Shown here one piece after another: positions 25,712 to 36,576 of a DNA stretch of 61,399 nucleotides. The position numbers were made by a program, and so were the translations under genes. The stretch is from a bacterium (lineage in GTDB: Bacteria > Electryoneota > RPQS01). The stretch covers positions 1 to 61,399 of the forward strand of contig JADKHW010000013.1 in assembly GCA_016721565.1 (NCBI GenBank). The letters are read 5' to 3'. Every line of letters starts with the position of its first letter. Position 1 is the first letter of the stretch. The notes under the pieces were generated by a model. That model was not told where the DNA came from, ran no database searches, and worked only from the letters and a program-made list of their open reading frames with translations.

Positions 25712-26616
25712 ATGATCATCGGTACCAGAGGCAGCGCACTCGCCCGCACCCAGACAGATTGGGTCCGCAGGTTCCTCGAACAGAAGCTCGACGCGCCCGT
25801 CAACGTGCAGATCATTTCCACTCAGGGTGACAGAGTCACAGACCGCCCCCTACGCGAACTTGAAGGTAACGGCTATTTCACCAAAGAACTTGAAGAAGCG
25901 CTGCTCGACCATCGTGTCGATGTCGCGGTACATTCCTATAAGGATATGCCCTCGCAGTGCCCGGCCGGATTAGTCTTGGCCGCAGTATCCGCTCGCGAAG
26001 ATGCCTCTGACTTGCTGATCATGCGCCGCGATGCCGCGACCGCTTCCGCCGATGATTTCTGGCTCAAGGATGAGGCTCTAATCGGTACAAGCGCAGTTCG
26101 CCGCGAAACTCAAATCAAGGCAATCCGCCCGACATCCGGACTAAGGATTTGCGCGGCAATGTCCCGACACGGTTGACCAAGCTTCACAATGGCGAGTTTG
26201 ATGCGATCTTGTTGGCCAGTGCGGGTGTTCGCAGGCTCGGGTTGGATATCACGGAATTTAATGTCCAGAAATTGAGTCCATCACTATTCGTGCCGGCTCC
26301 CGGTCAAGGCGCACTTGCAATTCAAATGCGAGCCGACGACCCTCATATTGCGTTGGTTAAAGAGGCCATTCACGACGACGAGGCCTTCACCGCCACGCGC
26401 ATCGAACGTCAGCTTCAATCTCTATTCGGCGGCGGCTGTGGCCTACCGCTCGGAGCTTATGCCTCACATAAAGACAACTTGTGGACAATGGAGGGATTCT
26501 GGTTCCATCCGCAATCCGGTCCGATGCGTGCTACCGTGCGCGGTGAAAATCCTGAGACACTGGCCGAAGAACTCTATCACGAATTATCACCAAGTTCATG
26601 TCTGACCACGTGCTAA
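25712..26616 (+). CDS. hemC: Hydroxymethylbilane synthase (frame interrupted)
   Basis: Condenses four porphobilinogens to hydroxymethylbilane. Family motifs are all present: IIGTRGSALARTQTDWV, STQGDR, FTKELEEALLDHRVDVAVHSYKDMP, IGTSAVRRETQI, RGNVPTRLTKL, PAPGQGALAIQ and GGGCGLPLGAYA, whose Cys carries the dipyrromethane cofactor. The frame breaks near 26125-26135, where one C is missing from the CCCC expected before PDIRTKDLRGN. The join restores a protein of about 300 residues. It is first in a long haem operon; the end overlaps hemD by 19 bases. Confidence 0.93.
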
Positions 26617-27341
26617 TTCTGCGCGATGCGGCGCTCTGTGGTGAACTGATTTCGCTGCTTGAAGCGGATGGCTGCACTTGTACATGCTTGCCCGTGACGA
26701 GCACAGAGTTTATTCAACCGCAAGGTCTCTCCCTCTATAAATATTCTTGGATCGCTTTCACGAGCGCAAATGGCGTGCGAGGTTTGTTCCGCGCACTTGA
26801 ATCATCGGCTCACGTCCTTCCACTTACCGTTCGTCTTGCCGCCGTCGGCAAAGCCACGGCCCGATTGATTCATGAACTCTTCAGCCGCACCGCTGACATC
26901 GTGTCTGAAGTTGCGGACGGAGCCAGTCTCGCGCAATTGCTTACTAAATCGTTGCCCGCTGGAACGGATCTCCTCTATCCTTGTCCCGGCGGGCACGACT
27001 CTGATTTTGAAAATATCTGCCGCACGAATGGATTGAATATTCACTCGCTGCCGGTTTATCAAACGATTGCCAATTCGCCTGAAACGATTCGCAGTTCGTT
27101 TGATACACTTCCTCCGTGTGATGCGGCAGTTTTCTTTGCGCCATCAGCCGTCAAGGCGTTTAACACGGCTGTTCCCGCACCGTGGAATTTCAATGCCGTC
27201 GCAATCGGCAGCACCACTGAACGCGCACTCGCGCAAATTCATCAAACAATCGTCACAAAAGCTGAGAACACAGAGCCACATGCAATAGCGATGGCGGCAC
27301 GGGGCGTTCACAGCATGGAATGGGAGTCACAGCATGCTTGA
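26598..27341 (+). CDS. hemD: Uroporphyrinogen-III synthase
   Basis: 247 residues. Closes and inverts ring D of hydroxymethylbilane to give uroporphyrinogen III. Sequence conservation in HemD is always low, but WIAFTSANGVRGLF, RLAAVGKATARLI, DLLYPCPGGHDSDF and VFFAPSAVKAF (with the usual Ser) are the expected landmarks of the two-domain alpha/beta fold. Position between hemC and hemE supports the call. It overlaps hemE by eight bases. Confidence 0.88.
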   Translation: MSDHVLILRDAALCGELISLLEADGCTCTCLPVTSTEFIQPQGLSLYKYSWIAFTSANGVRGLFRALESSAHVLPLTVRLAAVGKATARLIHELFSRTADIVSEVADGASLAQLLTKSLPAGTDLLYPCPGGHDSDFENICRTNGLNIHSLPVYQTIANSPETIRSSFDTLPPCDAAVFFAPSAVKAFNTAVPAPWNFNAVAIGSTTERALAQIHQTIVTKAENTEPHAIAMAARGVHSMEWESQHA

Positions 27342-28398
27342 TATCGCAATGGCGCCGCGCAATTCAGTAAGCGCCACGGAGACCAAGAAATTCCTACGCG
27401 CCGCGCACGGTGAAACGCTGGATACGCCGCCCGTTTGGCTGATGCGTCAGGCAGGCCGTTATCTGCCTGAGTATTTGGCAGTGCGTGCAAACAACGACTT
27501 TATCAAAGTGTGCCGCACCCCGGACCTTGCGTGCGAAGTGACGATGCAGCCGATTCGCCGCTTTGGATTTGATGCTGCAATTCTGTTTAGCGATATTCTG
27601 ATTCCCGCAATTCCCTTTGGAGCGGGTTTGCATTTTGACGCCGGTCACGGCCCCGTAATTGATAGACCGGTGCGCGATCGCAGAGACGTCGAAGACTTGC
27701 GCGAGTTCGATCCGCGCACCGAGCTGTCTGATGTGCTTGACGCAATAAAGATGATTCGCCATGAACTTGCTGACGACAAAGCGCTGATTGGCTTTGCCGG
27801 TGCTCCGTTCACACTCGCGACCTACTTGATTGAAGGCGGCAAGCCTGATCCGTTCAAGCGCACCAAGCGCATGATGTATTCTGACCCGCAGAGTTTCACG
27901 ATTCTCTTAGACAAGATCGCCGACATGACGATTGAGTACATGAAGGCCATGATTGAATCCGGTGCGGACTCTATTCAGTTGTTTGACACTTGGGGCGGCA
28001 TTCTCACGGATAGCGAATATCGAGCGGTGAACCTTCCCGTCTTGCAGCGCATCTTCACCGAATTGCAGTCGCTGAATGTGCCATTGACCTACTTTGTGCT
28101 TAACGGAATGCACCTTGAATCTGTCGCTGAGGCCGGGGCGAGTGTTTACGGTCTTGATTGGCGCATGACTATAGCGCAGGCACGTCACCGCTTCGGGCAT
28201 GATGTGGCACTGCAAGGTAATCTTGATCCGGTTTTGCTCTTGACCGACGAACACACGATTCGCACGCGCACCCGCGCAATCCTTGATGAATCCGGCAACC
28301 GTGGTTTCATCTTCAATCTTGGTCACGGCATTCTGCCAGATACGCCGATTCAATCAGTGGAAATATTGATGGACGAAATCCGGGGAGGCAAGAAGTGA
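27334..28398 (+). CDS. hemE: Uroporphyrinogen decarboxylase
   Basis: Removes four carboxyl groups from uroporphyrinogen III to give coproporphyrinogen III in the cytosol. 354 residues, the normal length. Signatures: PPVWLMRQAGRYLPEY (N-terminal motif with the substrate Arg), ILFSDILIPA, GFAGAPFTLATYLIEGG, QLFDTWGG, and the C-terminal GNLDPVLLL and NLGHGILPDTP. An in-frame ATG at 27349 (MAPRN) is an alternative start. hemN overlaps its stop (GTGA). Confidence 0.95.
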   Translation: MLDIAMAPRNSVSATETKKFLRAAHGETLDTPPVWLMRQAGRYLPEYLAVRANNDFIKVCRTPDLACEVTMQPIRRFGFDAAILFSDILIPAIPFGAGLHFDAGHGPVIDRPVRDRRDVEDLREFDPRTELSDVLDAIKMIRHELADDKALIGFAGAPFTLATYLIEGGKPDPFKRTKRMMYSDPQSFTILLDKIADMTIEYMKAMIESGADSIQLFDTWGGILTDSEYRAVNLPVLQRIFTELQSLNVPLTYFVLNGMHLESVAEAGASVYGLDWRMTIAQARHRFGHDVALQGNLDPVLLLTDEHTIRTRTRAILDESGNRGFIFNLGHGILPDTPIQSVEILMDEIRGGKK

Positions 28399-29789
28399 TT
28401 GCCACAAGCTGGCAAAACATCCCTGAAGAGCAGGTGTTCGCGATGGTCGAAGAACTCGACACGCGCGGCCCGCGTTACACTTCATATCCGACCGTGCCCG
28501 TTTGGAAAGCGCCGCTGAACCGTGATGCGTTTATCAAGACGCTGAATCGTTTGGGTAAAGATGATGAAGCGATTGCGGTCTATCTGCACCTTCCGTTCTG
28601 CCGACAACGCTGCCTCTATTGCGGCTGCAATGCGCACATCACTCATGATGAAGCACGCATGCACCGTTACATGGATGCGCTCGAAACGGAAGTCAGGCGA
28701 ATCGCTTCTGAGTTTCATTTTCCGGTCAAACACAGCCAATTGCATCTCGGCGGTGGCACTCCGACCTATATGCCGACCAAGCGTTTGGCACAATTGCTTG
28801 ACCTCGTCATCGAGAAAATTCCCGGCGCGAAAAACGCTGATCGTTCCATTGAAGTGGATCCGCGCGTAACGACTGACGAGCACTTGGGTTTGCTCGCCGA
28901 ACGCGGATTCACAAGAATTTCAGCCGGCTTGCAAGACCTGAATGCCGACGTTCAGCACGCCATTCGCCGTGAGTATACGCTACTCGAAATCAGCGAGTTC
29001 ATTGAACGCGCCCGTGCGCGCGGTTTCCAAAGTGTCAACATTGATTTAATCTACGGGTTGCCGCTACAAACGCGCAATTCGTGGCGCGAAACCGTGCAAG
29101 CCGTCGCCTCGCTGCGTCCCGACCGCCTCGCGTGTTTTGGTTACGCGCATCTGCCGTCGCGCATGAAGCATCAGCAAGCCATTCACGAAGAAGATTTGCC
29201 TACGTCGCGCGACCGCTTGGGCATGCTATTTGACGCCCACCGCATCTTCGGAGCCGAAGGTTATGTCGGCATCGGAATGGATCATTTTGCACTACCAGAA
29301 GATGATCTTGCCGTAGCTCAAAATGAAGGCCGCCTGTGGCGCAATTTCATGGGCTACACGACGACACGCGGTCTTGAACTACTTGGCTTGGGCTGTTCGG
29401 GCATCAGCGAGTTCTCTGATCTATTTGCGCAAAACATCTCTTCACCGGAAGTCTATGCCACAGCCATTGAACAAGGTCATCTGCCGCTCGAGCGCGGACA
29501 CGAACTGAATGCCGACGACCGCGTGACCAAGCAGATTATCAATCATCTGATGTGTAACCTTGAAGTGAATCTGCCCGACCAGTTCGACGTAATCGGTTCC
29601 GAGTTTTCTGCGCGCATGCAGCAAGCGATGGGGCAAGTCGGCTCGTTTGAACATCTTGGTTTGGTTGAAAAATCCGAGAGTGGTTATCACATCACGCAGC
29701 TTGGCCAACTGTTCGTGCGTAATCTCGCGATGCCGTTTGACCGCTACTTAGCAGAGCAAAGCAACGTAGTCTTTTCAAAAACTGTTTGA
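28395..29789 (+). CDS. hemN: Oxygen-independent coproporphyrinogen III dehydrogenase
   Basis: Radical-SAM enzyme oxidatively decarboxylating coproporphyrinogen III without oxygen. 464 residues. The [4Fe-4S] motif is C69-x3-C73-x2-C76-x-C78 (CRQRCLYCGC); the extra Cys78 marks true HemN rather than HemW. Also present: RYTSYPTVP, LGGGTPTYM, SIEVDPR, SAGLQDLN, VNIDLIYGLPLQT, the GIGMDHFALP segment and MGYTTTRG. GTG start overlaps the hemE stop. Its use instead of HemF suggests haem synthesis under anoxic conditions. Confidence 0.95.
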   Translation: MIATSWQNIPEEQVFAMVEELDTRGPRYTSYPTVPVWKAPLNRDAFIKTLNRLGKDDEAIAVYLHLPFCRQRCLYCGCNAHITHDEARMHRYMDALETEVRRIASEFHFPVKHSQLHLGGGTPTYMPTKRLAQLLDLVIEKIPGAKNADRSIEVDPRVTTDEHLGLLAERGFTRISAGLQDLNADVQHAIRREYTLLEISEFIERARARGFQSVNIDLIYGLPLQTRNSWRETVQAVASLRPDRLACFGYAHLPSRMKHQQAIHEEDLPTSRDRLGMLFDAHRIFGAEGYVGIGMDHFALPEDDLAVAQNEGRLWRNFMGYTTTRGLELLGLGCSGISEFSDLFAQNISSPEVYATAIEQGHLPLERGHELNADDRVTKQIINHLMCNLEVNLPDQFDVIGSEFSARMQQAMGQVGSFEHLGLVEKSESGYHITQLGQLFVRNLAMPFDRYLAEQSNVVFSKTV

Positions 29790-29802
29790 GGAATTCTGAA
29801 GC

Positions 29803-30756
29803 ATGACCGAAGCAATCCTCTTAATCAATATGGGCGGCCCAGCACGCCGCAACGACGTCGAACCATATCTGCGCGAGATCTTCAGCGACCCTGCAATTAT
29901 TGATCTGCCCGCGATTATTCGCAAGCCGCTCGCAAGTTTGATTGCCATGAAGCGCAAGGAAGAGGTAGCGGATCGCTACGAAGCGCTCGGAGGGTATAGT
30001 CCGCTCTTTCATTGGTCCGAAGCGCTCCGGCAAAACATCATTCACGAACTCGCCATCCGCAGTGAACAGATGGAAGTAGCCTGGGCGTTTCGGTACATGT
30101 CCCCGTCTATCGACGATGCAATGAAAGCGCTCGCGCAAAAAGGCGTCACGAAAGTTCATATTCTTCCGTTATTCCCACATTACACCCACACGATGACGGG
30201 TTCGGTGATGAAAGTTGTCGAGCAATCCGCCAAAACGCACGGACTTGAATTTCAGTATCTCGAAGATTGGGGCCAGGAAGAGCATGTCTTGGAGCTTTGG
30301 GGGCATTATCTAAAGACCGCAATCGCCGAAGCCGGGCAGAATGTGCGTGTGATGTTCGTCGCGCACGGGATTCCGCAAGTGTACGTCAACCGCGGCGACG
30401 ACTATCCTGATCGCGTGCGCGCATCAGCAGACAAGCTCGCGAAATATCTTCCCGACGGCACAAAATGGGTTGTCGCATTTCAAAGTAAAGTCGGTCCCGT
30501 TGAATGGACGAAGCCGTACATGGAAGACGCGCTTGCTGAGTGGACAACAACGGATGATCCGATTGTGATGATGCCGCTCAGTTTTGTAGCAGATTGTCTG
30601 GAAACCTTGTATGACTTGGATGATGTCGCAAAGAAGCAGGTCGGTTTGAGCGGCGTGACCAAATATGTGCGTGCGCGTGTCTTTAATGACGATCCGCGCT
30701 TCGCAACGGCATTGCTCAACGTTTGGCAGGAGAAATGCTATGCGGCAAGCTGCTGA
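29803..30756 (+). CDS. hemH: Ferrochelatase
   Basis: Inserts Fe(II) into protoporphyrin IX. 317 residues. LLINMGGPARRNDVEPYL at the N-terminus, YSPLFHWSEAL, HILPLFPHYTHTMTGS, H188 in VMFVAHGIP (metal ligand), and E267 in DCLETLYDLD all match bacterial HemH. VAFQSKVGPVEWTKPY is the family's substrate-pocket run. Starts 13 bases after hemN and overlaps hemG by 17 bases. Protohaem made here feeds the cytochrome c maturation proteins at 39.9-42.8 kb. Confidence 0.95.
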   Translation: MTEAILLINMGGPARRNDVEPYLREIFSDPAIIDLPAIIRKPLASLIAMKRKEEVADRYEALGGYSPLFHWSEALRQNIIHELAIRSEQMEVAWAFRYMSPSIDDAMKALAQKGVTKVHILPLFPHYTHTMTGSVMKVVEQSAKTHGLEFQYLEDWGQEEHVLELWGHYLKTAIAEAGQNVRVMFVAHGIPQVYVNRGDDYPDRVRASADKLAKYLPDGTKWVVAFQSKVGPVEWTKPYMEDALAEWTTTDDPIVMMPLSFVADCLETLYDLDDVAKKQVGLSGVTKYVRARVFNDDPRFATALLNVWQEKCYAASC

Positions 30757-32158
30757 CCCCTTGCGTCCTCGCGTTGTCGTCGTTGGTGGCGGTATTGCGG
30801 GTCTCGCGACCGCATACATGATTCGTACACTGGCACATGAGCGCAACGCTGATCCTGTTATTACGATTCTCGAATCCAAAAGCACAACCGGCGGCGCGAC
30901 GCGCACGGACCATGCTGACGGTTTCACATGCGAGTGGGGCCCGAATGGATTTCTCGACAACGAACCCGCGACACTTGAGATTGTCAAACGCCTTGGCTTG
31001 GAAAGTCGTTTGGTGAAGGCGTCGTCGCACGCCTCCAAGCGCTTCATTTATCATCACGGTCATATGCGCGAAGTGCCGCTTAGCCCGCGCGCTTTTTTGA
31101 CTTCGGATATTTTGCCCGCCGGAGCAAAATTTCGCATAGCGTTAGAACTCGCGGTCCCCGCTAAGCGCAACGGCGAAGACGAAACCGTCTATGATTTCGC
31201 ACGCCGCAGACTTGGAGACTCGTTCGCGCAATACATGATTGATCCTATGGTCTCGGGTATCTTTGCGGGAAATGCTAAGGAGCTTTCACTGCGTGCAGTG
31301 TTTCCCAAAATGGTTGAGATGGAAACCGAACACGGCGGACTTTTTCGCGCGATGATTGCCAAGATCCGCGAAGCCAAACGCACCGGTAAAGTCAGCGGTG
31401 GTCCTGGAGGAGCGGCGGCGACACTCACGACGTTTGTCAACGGCATGGGTGAACTGACCGAAACTTTGACGAACGAGCTTGCCGGCAACATCATTACTAA
31501 CGCAGACGTACAAAGCGTCAAATTGCATGGCGAGATGTATGAAGTCGCGACAAACGATGCAGTATTCTCAGCCGATGCAGTTGTGCTGGCTTGTCCATCG
31601 TATGTCGCTGCTGACATTATTTCTGAGATTTCGTACAACGCCGCCGAATGCCTCCGTGCGATTCCGTTTGCACCCGTTGACGTTGTGGCGCACGGACACA
31701 GAATCGAAGATGTTGGCCATCCGCTCGACGTTTTCGGTTTTCTGATTCCGCGTGGTGAAGATTATCGCGCACTTGGTTCGCTTTGGTGTGATGCGATCTT
31801 TCCGAATCAGACGCCAGACGGCACGCACATGCTCCGCACGATGATCGGCGGCGCGCACGACCCGCAAATCGTGAACCTCTCCGACAATGAAGTCGAGCAG
31901 CTTGCCACCTCCGAGCATCGCAGGCTCTTTGACGTAAGGCGCGAACCTGTCTTCAAGAAATTGATTCGCCATCCCAAAGGCATCGCACAATACACACGCG
32001 GACATCTTGAACGCGTCGCCGAACTTGATTTCTTGGAGCGCCAGCTTCCCGGCTTGATCTTCACAGGTGCGTCGTATCGCGGCGTGTCCGTTAACGGCTG
32101 CATGAAGGATGCGATACGCGTTGCCAACACGTTGTTGAATCAGTGGAGGTTAAACTAA
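30740..32158 (+). CDS. hemG: Protoporphyrinogen oxidase, HemG/HemY type
   Basis: Flavoprotein that oxidises protoporphyrinogen IX to protoporphyrin IX. About 472 residues from ATG 30740, which has AGGAG seven bases upstream; the frame is open further 5' but that part lies inside hemH. The FAD-binding Rossmann motif VVVVGGGIAGLATAY opens the protein, then GGATRTDHADGFTCEWGPNGFL, DPMVSGIFAGNAKELS and the C-terminal FTGASYRGVSVNGCM. It is the FAD oxidase (HemY/PPOX) type, not the short flavodoxin HemG. These enzymes usually use O2, though other acceptors are possible. Confidence 0.93.
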   Translation: MRQAADPLRPRVVVVGGGIAGLATAYMIRTLAHERNADPVITILESKSTTGGATRTDHADGFTCEWGPNGFLDNEPATLEIVKRLGLESRLVKASSHASKRFIYHHGHMREVPLSPRAFLTSDILPAGAKFRIALELAVPAKRNGEDETVYDFARRRLGDSFAQYMIDPMVSGIFAGNAKELSLRAVFPKMVEMETEHGGLFRAMIAKIREAKRTGKVSGGPGGAAATLTTFVNGMGELTETLTNELAGNIITNADVQSVKLHGEMYEVATNDAVFSADAVVLACPSYVAADIISEISYNAAECLRAIPFAPVDVVAHGHRIEDVGHPLDVFGFLIPRGEDYRALGSLWCDAIFPNQTPDGTHMLRTMIGGAHDPQIVNLSDNEVEQLATSEHRRLFDVRREPVFKKLIRHPKGIAQYTRGHLERVAELDFLERQLPGLIFTGASYRGVSVNGCMKDAIRVANTLLNQWRLN

Positions 32159-32159
32159 T

Positions 32160-32978
32160 ATGTTAACCTACACTCTCTTTCCCGCAATCATGCTGCTCTT
32201 TTTCGGCGGCTTGCTTGCGATGTGGGTTACGCTCTATCACAAGCCTGACGAACTACTTGAACGCATCGCCGACCGCGTTGGCTGGACTACGCTCGCGCTG
32301 TTCGCCGTATGGCTCTCGATCCTGACCTACGATCAACGACAGATTCCGATTCTCACCGCAGGACAAATCAGCGTCTTCTTAGGCTTCCTGATTTGGATGG
32401 ATCAGTTGCTCGTCCAACGCAAAATGTCCCAGCGCATGCTGGTAATTCTGCCTTTGGTGACGGTTATCCTGCTCTTACTTGCCGGAATTGCCGGAGGCCT
32501 GCACCACAAATCGGCTCCGGATGAATTGCATTCGGCATGGAGCGCTGTGCATATCGTGCTGTCAATGGCCGGCGTGGCCATGCTGTTCGGTAGCGGAGTC
32601 TATGGTGCCGGGTCGATGCTATTGCGCCGTGAGCTGATGAGCCGAAAGTTTGGAAGACTTTTTTCGTCGCTCCCGTCTATGGACGAAATGCACAAACTCC
32701 GTGCATTCGCAATCTATTTCGGCTGGCTCTTGATCACGATTAGTTTTGCTTCTGCCGTGGCCTTTATGTTTCTCGAAAATTCCGGCACGCCGAGCTTCTT
32801 CAGTCATTTGCATGAGATGTTTGGGCTTTGGGGCGCTGCTTCGTTGCTTGCGCTGTCAGAGCGATTCCGTTGGTTAGGCGATCAAAAACAGGCGCGCCTC
32901 ACGGTTGCAATGTCAACCGTTATCTTCTTGCTGATTACCGGCTCCGTCCTGCAAATCTTCTTCGGAGGCCAGTCGTGA
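32160..32978 (+). CDS. hemX: HemX/CcsA-like membrane protein
   Basis: 272-residue integral membrane protein with about eight helices, of the cytochrome c assembly (CcsA/CcmC) superfamily. Landmarks are ELHSAWSAVHIVLSMAGVAMLFGSG (two His in and near the helix) and a C-terminal helix with FSHLHEMFGLWGAASL; the strict WWD motif of haem handlers is not obvious. In Bacillus, HemX sits beside hemA and lowers HemA level; the same gene order (hemX-hemA) is seen here. A haem-transport role is an alternative. GTG of hemA overlaps its stop. Confidence 0.8.
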   Translation: MLTYTLFPAIMLLFFGGLLAMWVTLYHKPDELLERIADRVGWTTLALFAVWLSILTYDQRQIPILTAGQISVFLGFLIWMDQLLVQRKMSQRMLVILPLVTVILLLLAGIAGGLHHKSAPDELHSAWSAVHIVLSMAGVAMLFGSGVYGAGSMLLRRELMSRKFGRLFSSLPSMDEMHKLRAFAIYFGWLLITISFASAVAFMFLENSGTPSFFSHLHEMFGLWGAASLLALSERFRWLGDQKQARLTVAMSTVIFLLITGSVLQIFFGGQS

Positions 32979-34273
32979 AACTCGAGATGATTGGCCTGAA
33001 CCACCGCACAGCCACACTGTCCTTGCGTGAGCGTGCCGCGATTTCGCCTGATACGCTGCCGACACTCCTTGAGCGACTCGTCCGCCATCCGAACATTGAA
33101 GGCGCGGCAATCCTTTCAACTTGCAACCGCGCGGAACTCTATCTTTCGCCGACGTTCCACTTTGAAGAGTCTGAGCTGCGTGCGTTGTACGCGGAAGTAT
33201 TTGAACTTCAGCCCGAAGACGGTGACGTGGCCTATGTTTACCGCGATGCCAACGCTGTCAAACACTTGTTTCGCGTGGCCTCCGGTCTTGACTCGCAAAT
33301 GCTGGGTGAGATTCAGATTCTCGTGCAAGTCAAGAATGCCTATAACACCGCGCTCGAACTTGCATGCACGAGCGGCATTCTAAACAAGCTCTTCACACAA
33401 GCTATCTTTTGCGGCAAACAAGTTCGTACTCGCACGGCGATTTCGCAAGGCGCAGTCTCTGTTGCATACGCCGCCATCGAGATTGCCCAACGTCTATATA
33501 ACAAGCTCGGCGAGAAAAATATCCTACTCGTCGGCGCTGGCGAGACGACCAAGCTTGCTTCCAAGTACCTCGCCGACGCCGGTGCCTGCAATTGGCGTGT
33601 GAGCAACCGAACAACGGCGCACGCCGCTGAGCTTGCGGAGCAAATCGGTGGCGAGATCACAAGCTTCCCACCGAACTCTGAAGATATCGCGTGGGCCGAC
33701 ATCGTGGTCAGCGCAACCTCATCACCGAGTGCTATTGTTAAAATGAGCGAATGCGGCGCAGGTCTTAAGGGCCGCAAACGTCCGCTGCTCTTCCTCGATT
33801 TAGCAGTGCCACGCGATATTGACAGTGCTTTTGCCGAACGCGACGACGTATATGTTTACACCGTTGATGACTTTCAGGAACTCGTTGCCGCTAACATCAA
33901 GTCGCGCCAAAAAGAAGCAGTGCGCGCCGAAGAGTTAGTCGAAAAAGAGGTTCACATTTTCAGTGAGTGGTATCGCGAAAACCGCATCGCACCGAGCATT
34001 CAGCAATTGCAAGTTGCGCTGGAAACGATACGCGCGTCCGAAGTTGAGCAGCAAGCGCGCCACTTCCGCCCCGAAGATCGCGAAGAAATCGAAAAATTCT
34101 CCCGCTCGATGATGAAAAAAGTCACGAGCATGATTATCGCCAACATGCGCCGCGCGGCCGCTGACGGTAACGACTTAACCCTTGCCCGCGCCGTCACAGT
34201 GGCCTTCGCCGGAAAAGACCAGCATGCCATTGACGAGATATTAGAGAAACTGAATCATGAGCTTTCCCATTGA
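32975..34273 (+). CDS. hemA: Glutamyl-tRNA reductase
   Basis: First committed step of C5 haem synthesis: NADPH reduction of glutamyl-tRNA to glutamate-1-semialdehyde. 432 residues from GTG 32975, which overlaps the hemX stop; a longer open frame inside hemX is ignored. GLNHRTA and ILSTCNRAELY carry the catalytic nucleophile Cys50. QMLGEIQILVQVKNAY, GAVSVAYAAIEIA and the NADPH-binding ILLVGAGETTKL follow, then the C-terminal dimerisation helices. Overlaps hemB by 17 bases. Confidence 0.95.
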   Translation: MKLEMIGLNHRTATLSLRERAAISPDTLPTLLERLVRHPNIEGAAILSTCNRAELYLSPTFHFEESELRALYAEVFELQPEDGDVAYVYRDANAVKHLFRVASGLDSQMLGEIQILVQVKNAYNTALELACTSGILNKLFTQAIFCGKQVRTRTAISQGAVSVAYAAIEIAQRLYNKLGEKNILLVGAGETTKLASKYLADAGACNWRVSNRTTAHAAELAEQIGGEITSFPPNSEDIAWADIVVSATSSPSAIVKMSECGAGLKGRKRPLLFLDLAVPRDIDSAFAERDDVYVYTVDDFQELVAANIKSRQKEAVRAEELVEKEVHIFSEWYRENRIAPSIQQLQVALETIRASEVEQQARHFRPEDREEIEKFSRSMMKKVTSMIIANMRRAAADGNDLTLARAVTVAFAGKDQHAIDEILEKLNHELSH

Positions 34274-35234
34274 CCGCCCGCGCAGATTGCGCCGTACCGA
34301 AAATATGCGCCGCCTTGTGCGCGAAAACCGACTCGATCCGTCCGACTTTATTCAACCGCTGTTTATCGTTCCGGGCGAGAACATCAAGAAAGAAATTTCA
34401 AGTCTACCCGGTCAATTCCATTGGTCGGTTGACCGCGTCGTCGAAATTGCCGAACGTTGCCACAAAGCCGGAGTTCCAGGAGTAATTCTGTTCGGTATCC
34501 CGACACACAAAGATGAAGTCGGTTGTCAGGCTTATGATGATCACGCTGAAGTACAATCCGCCGTGCGTGCGATCAAGAAATCTGTTCCCGATTTGCTCGT
34601 CATCACCGACGTCTGTTTGTGTGAATACACAAGCCACGGACATTGCGGCGCGATCCATGAGAACGAGGTAGATAACGACGCGACGTTTGAGCTACTTGCC
34701 AAAACTGCACTTAGCCACGCCCGCGCCGGAGCGGATATTGTTGCACCGTCCGATATGATGGATGGCCGAATCGCCGTGATTCGCCAAGCGTTGGATGATG
34801 GCGGATTTGAGAACATTCCAATCCTTTCATATGCCGTGAAATATGCGTCCGCATATTACGGCCCGTTCCGCATCGCCGTCGATTCTGCTCCTCAGTTCGG
34901 GGATCGTCGCGGCTATCAAATGGACCCTGCGAATGCTGAAGAAGCTCTACGCGAAGTTGAGCTTGATCTCGAAGAAGGCGCCGATATGATTATGGTAAAA
35001 CCCGGCATCGCGTATTTGGATATTTTGCATACAGTGAAAACGAAATTCAATCGAGTCACTGCCGCCTATCAAGTTTCGGGCGAATATGCGATGATTGAAG
35101 CAGCTGCACAGCGCGGCTGGATTGATCGCAAGCGCGTAATTCTCGAATCGCTCTTGGCATTCAAGCGTGCGGGTGCTGATTTTGTGTTAACCTATCATGC
35201 AGCCGAGGCTGCCGAGTGGCTGAAGGAGAACTAA
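34257..35234 (+). CDS. hemB: Delta-aminolevulinic acid dehydratase (porphobilinogen synthase)
   Basis: Joins two 5-aminolevulinates to porphobilinogen. 325 residues. Schiff-base lysines are K195 (SYAVKYASAYYGPFR) and K248 (MIMVKPGIAYLDI). The metal site DVCLCEYTSHGHCG keeps the three Cys (120, 122, 130) of zinc-dependent enzymes. RPRRLRR and IQPLFIVPG are the usual N-terminal motifs. ATG 34257 sits inside the end of hemA. Confidence 0.95.
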   Translation: MSFPIDRPRRLRRTENMRRLVRENRLDPSDFIQPLFIVPGENIKKEISSLPGQFHWSVDRVVEIAERCHKAGVPGVILFGIPTHKDEVGCQAYDDHAEVQSAVRAIKKSVPDLLVITDVCLCEYTSHGHCGAIHENEVDNDATFELLAKTALSHARAGADIVAPSDMMDGRIAVIRQALDDGGFENIPILSYAVKYASAYYGPFRIAVDSAPQFGDRRGYQMDPANAEEALREVELDLEEGADMIMVKPGIAYLDILHTVKTKFNRVTAAYQVSGEYAMIEAAAQRGWIDRKRVILESLLAFKRAGADFVLTYHAAEAAEWLKEN

Positions 35235-35236
35235 GC

Positions 35237-36556
<1,320 letters not shown>

Positions 36557-36576
36557 TGTGAGGATGAACAGATAAA

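Noticed and set aside
30665..30739. Upstream start for protoporphyrinogen oxidase
   Set aside because: Lies in hemH; ATG 30740 has a well-placed AGGAG and opens directly on the FAD motif.
32828..32974. Longer N-terminus for HemA
   Set aside because: The extra codons lie inside hemX in another frame and the conserved HemA start GLNHRTA follows GTG 32975.
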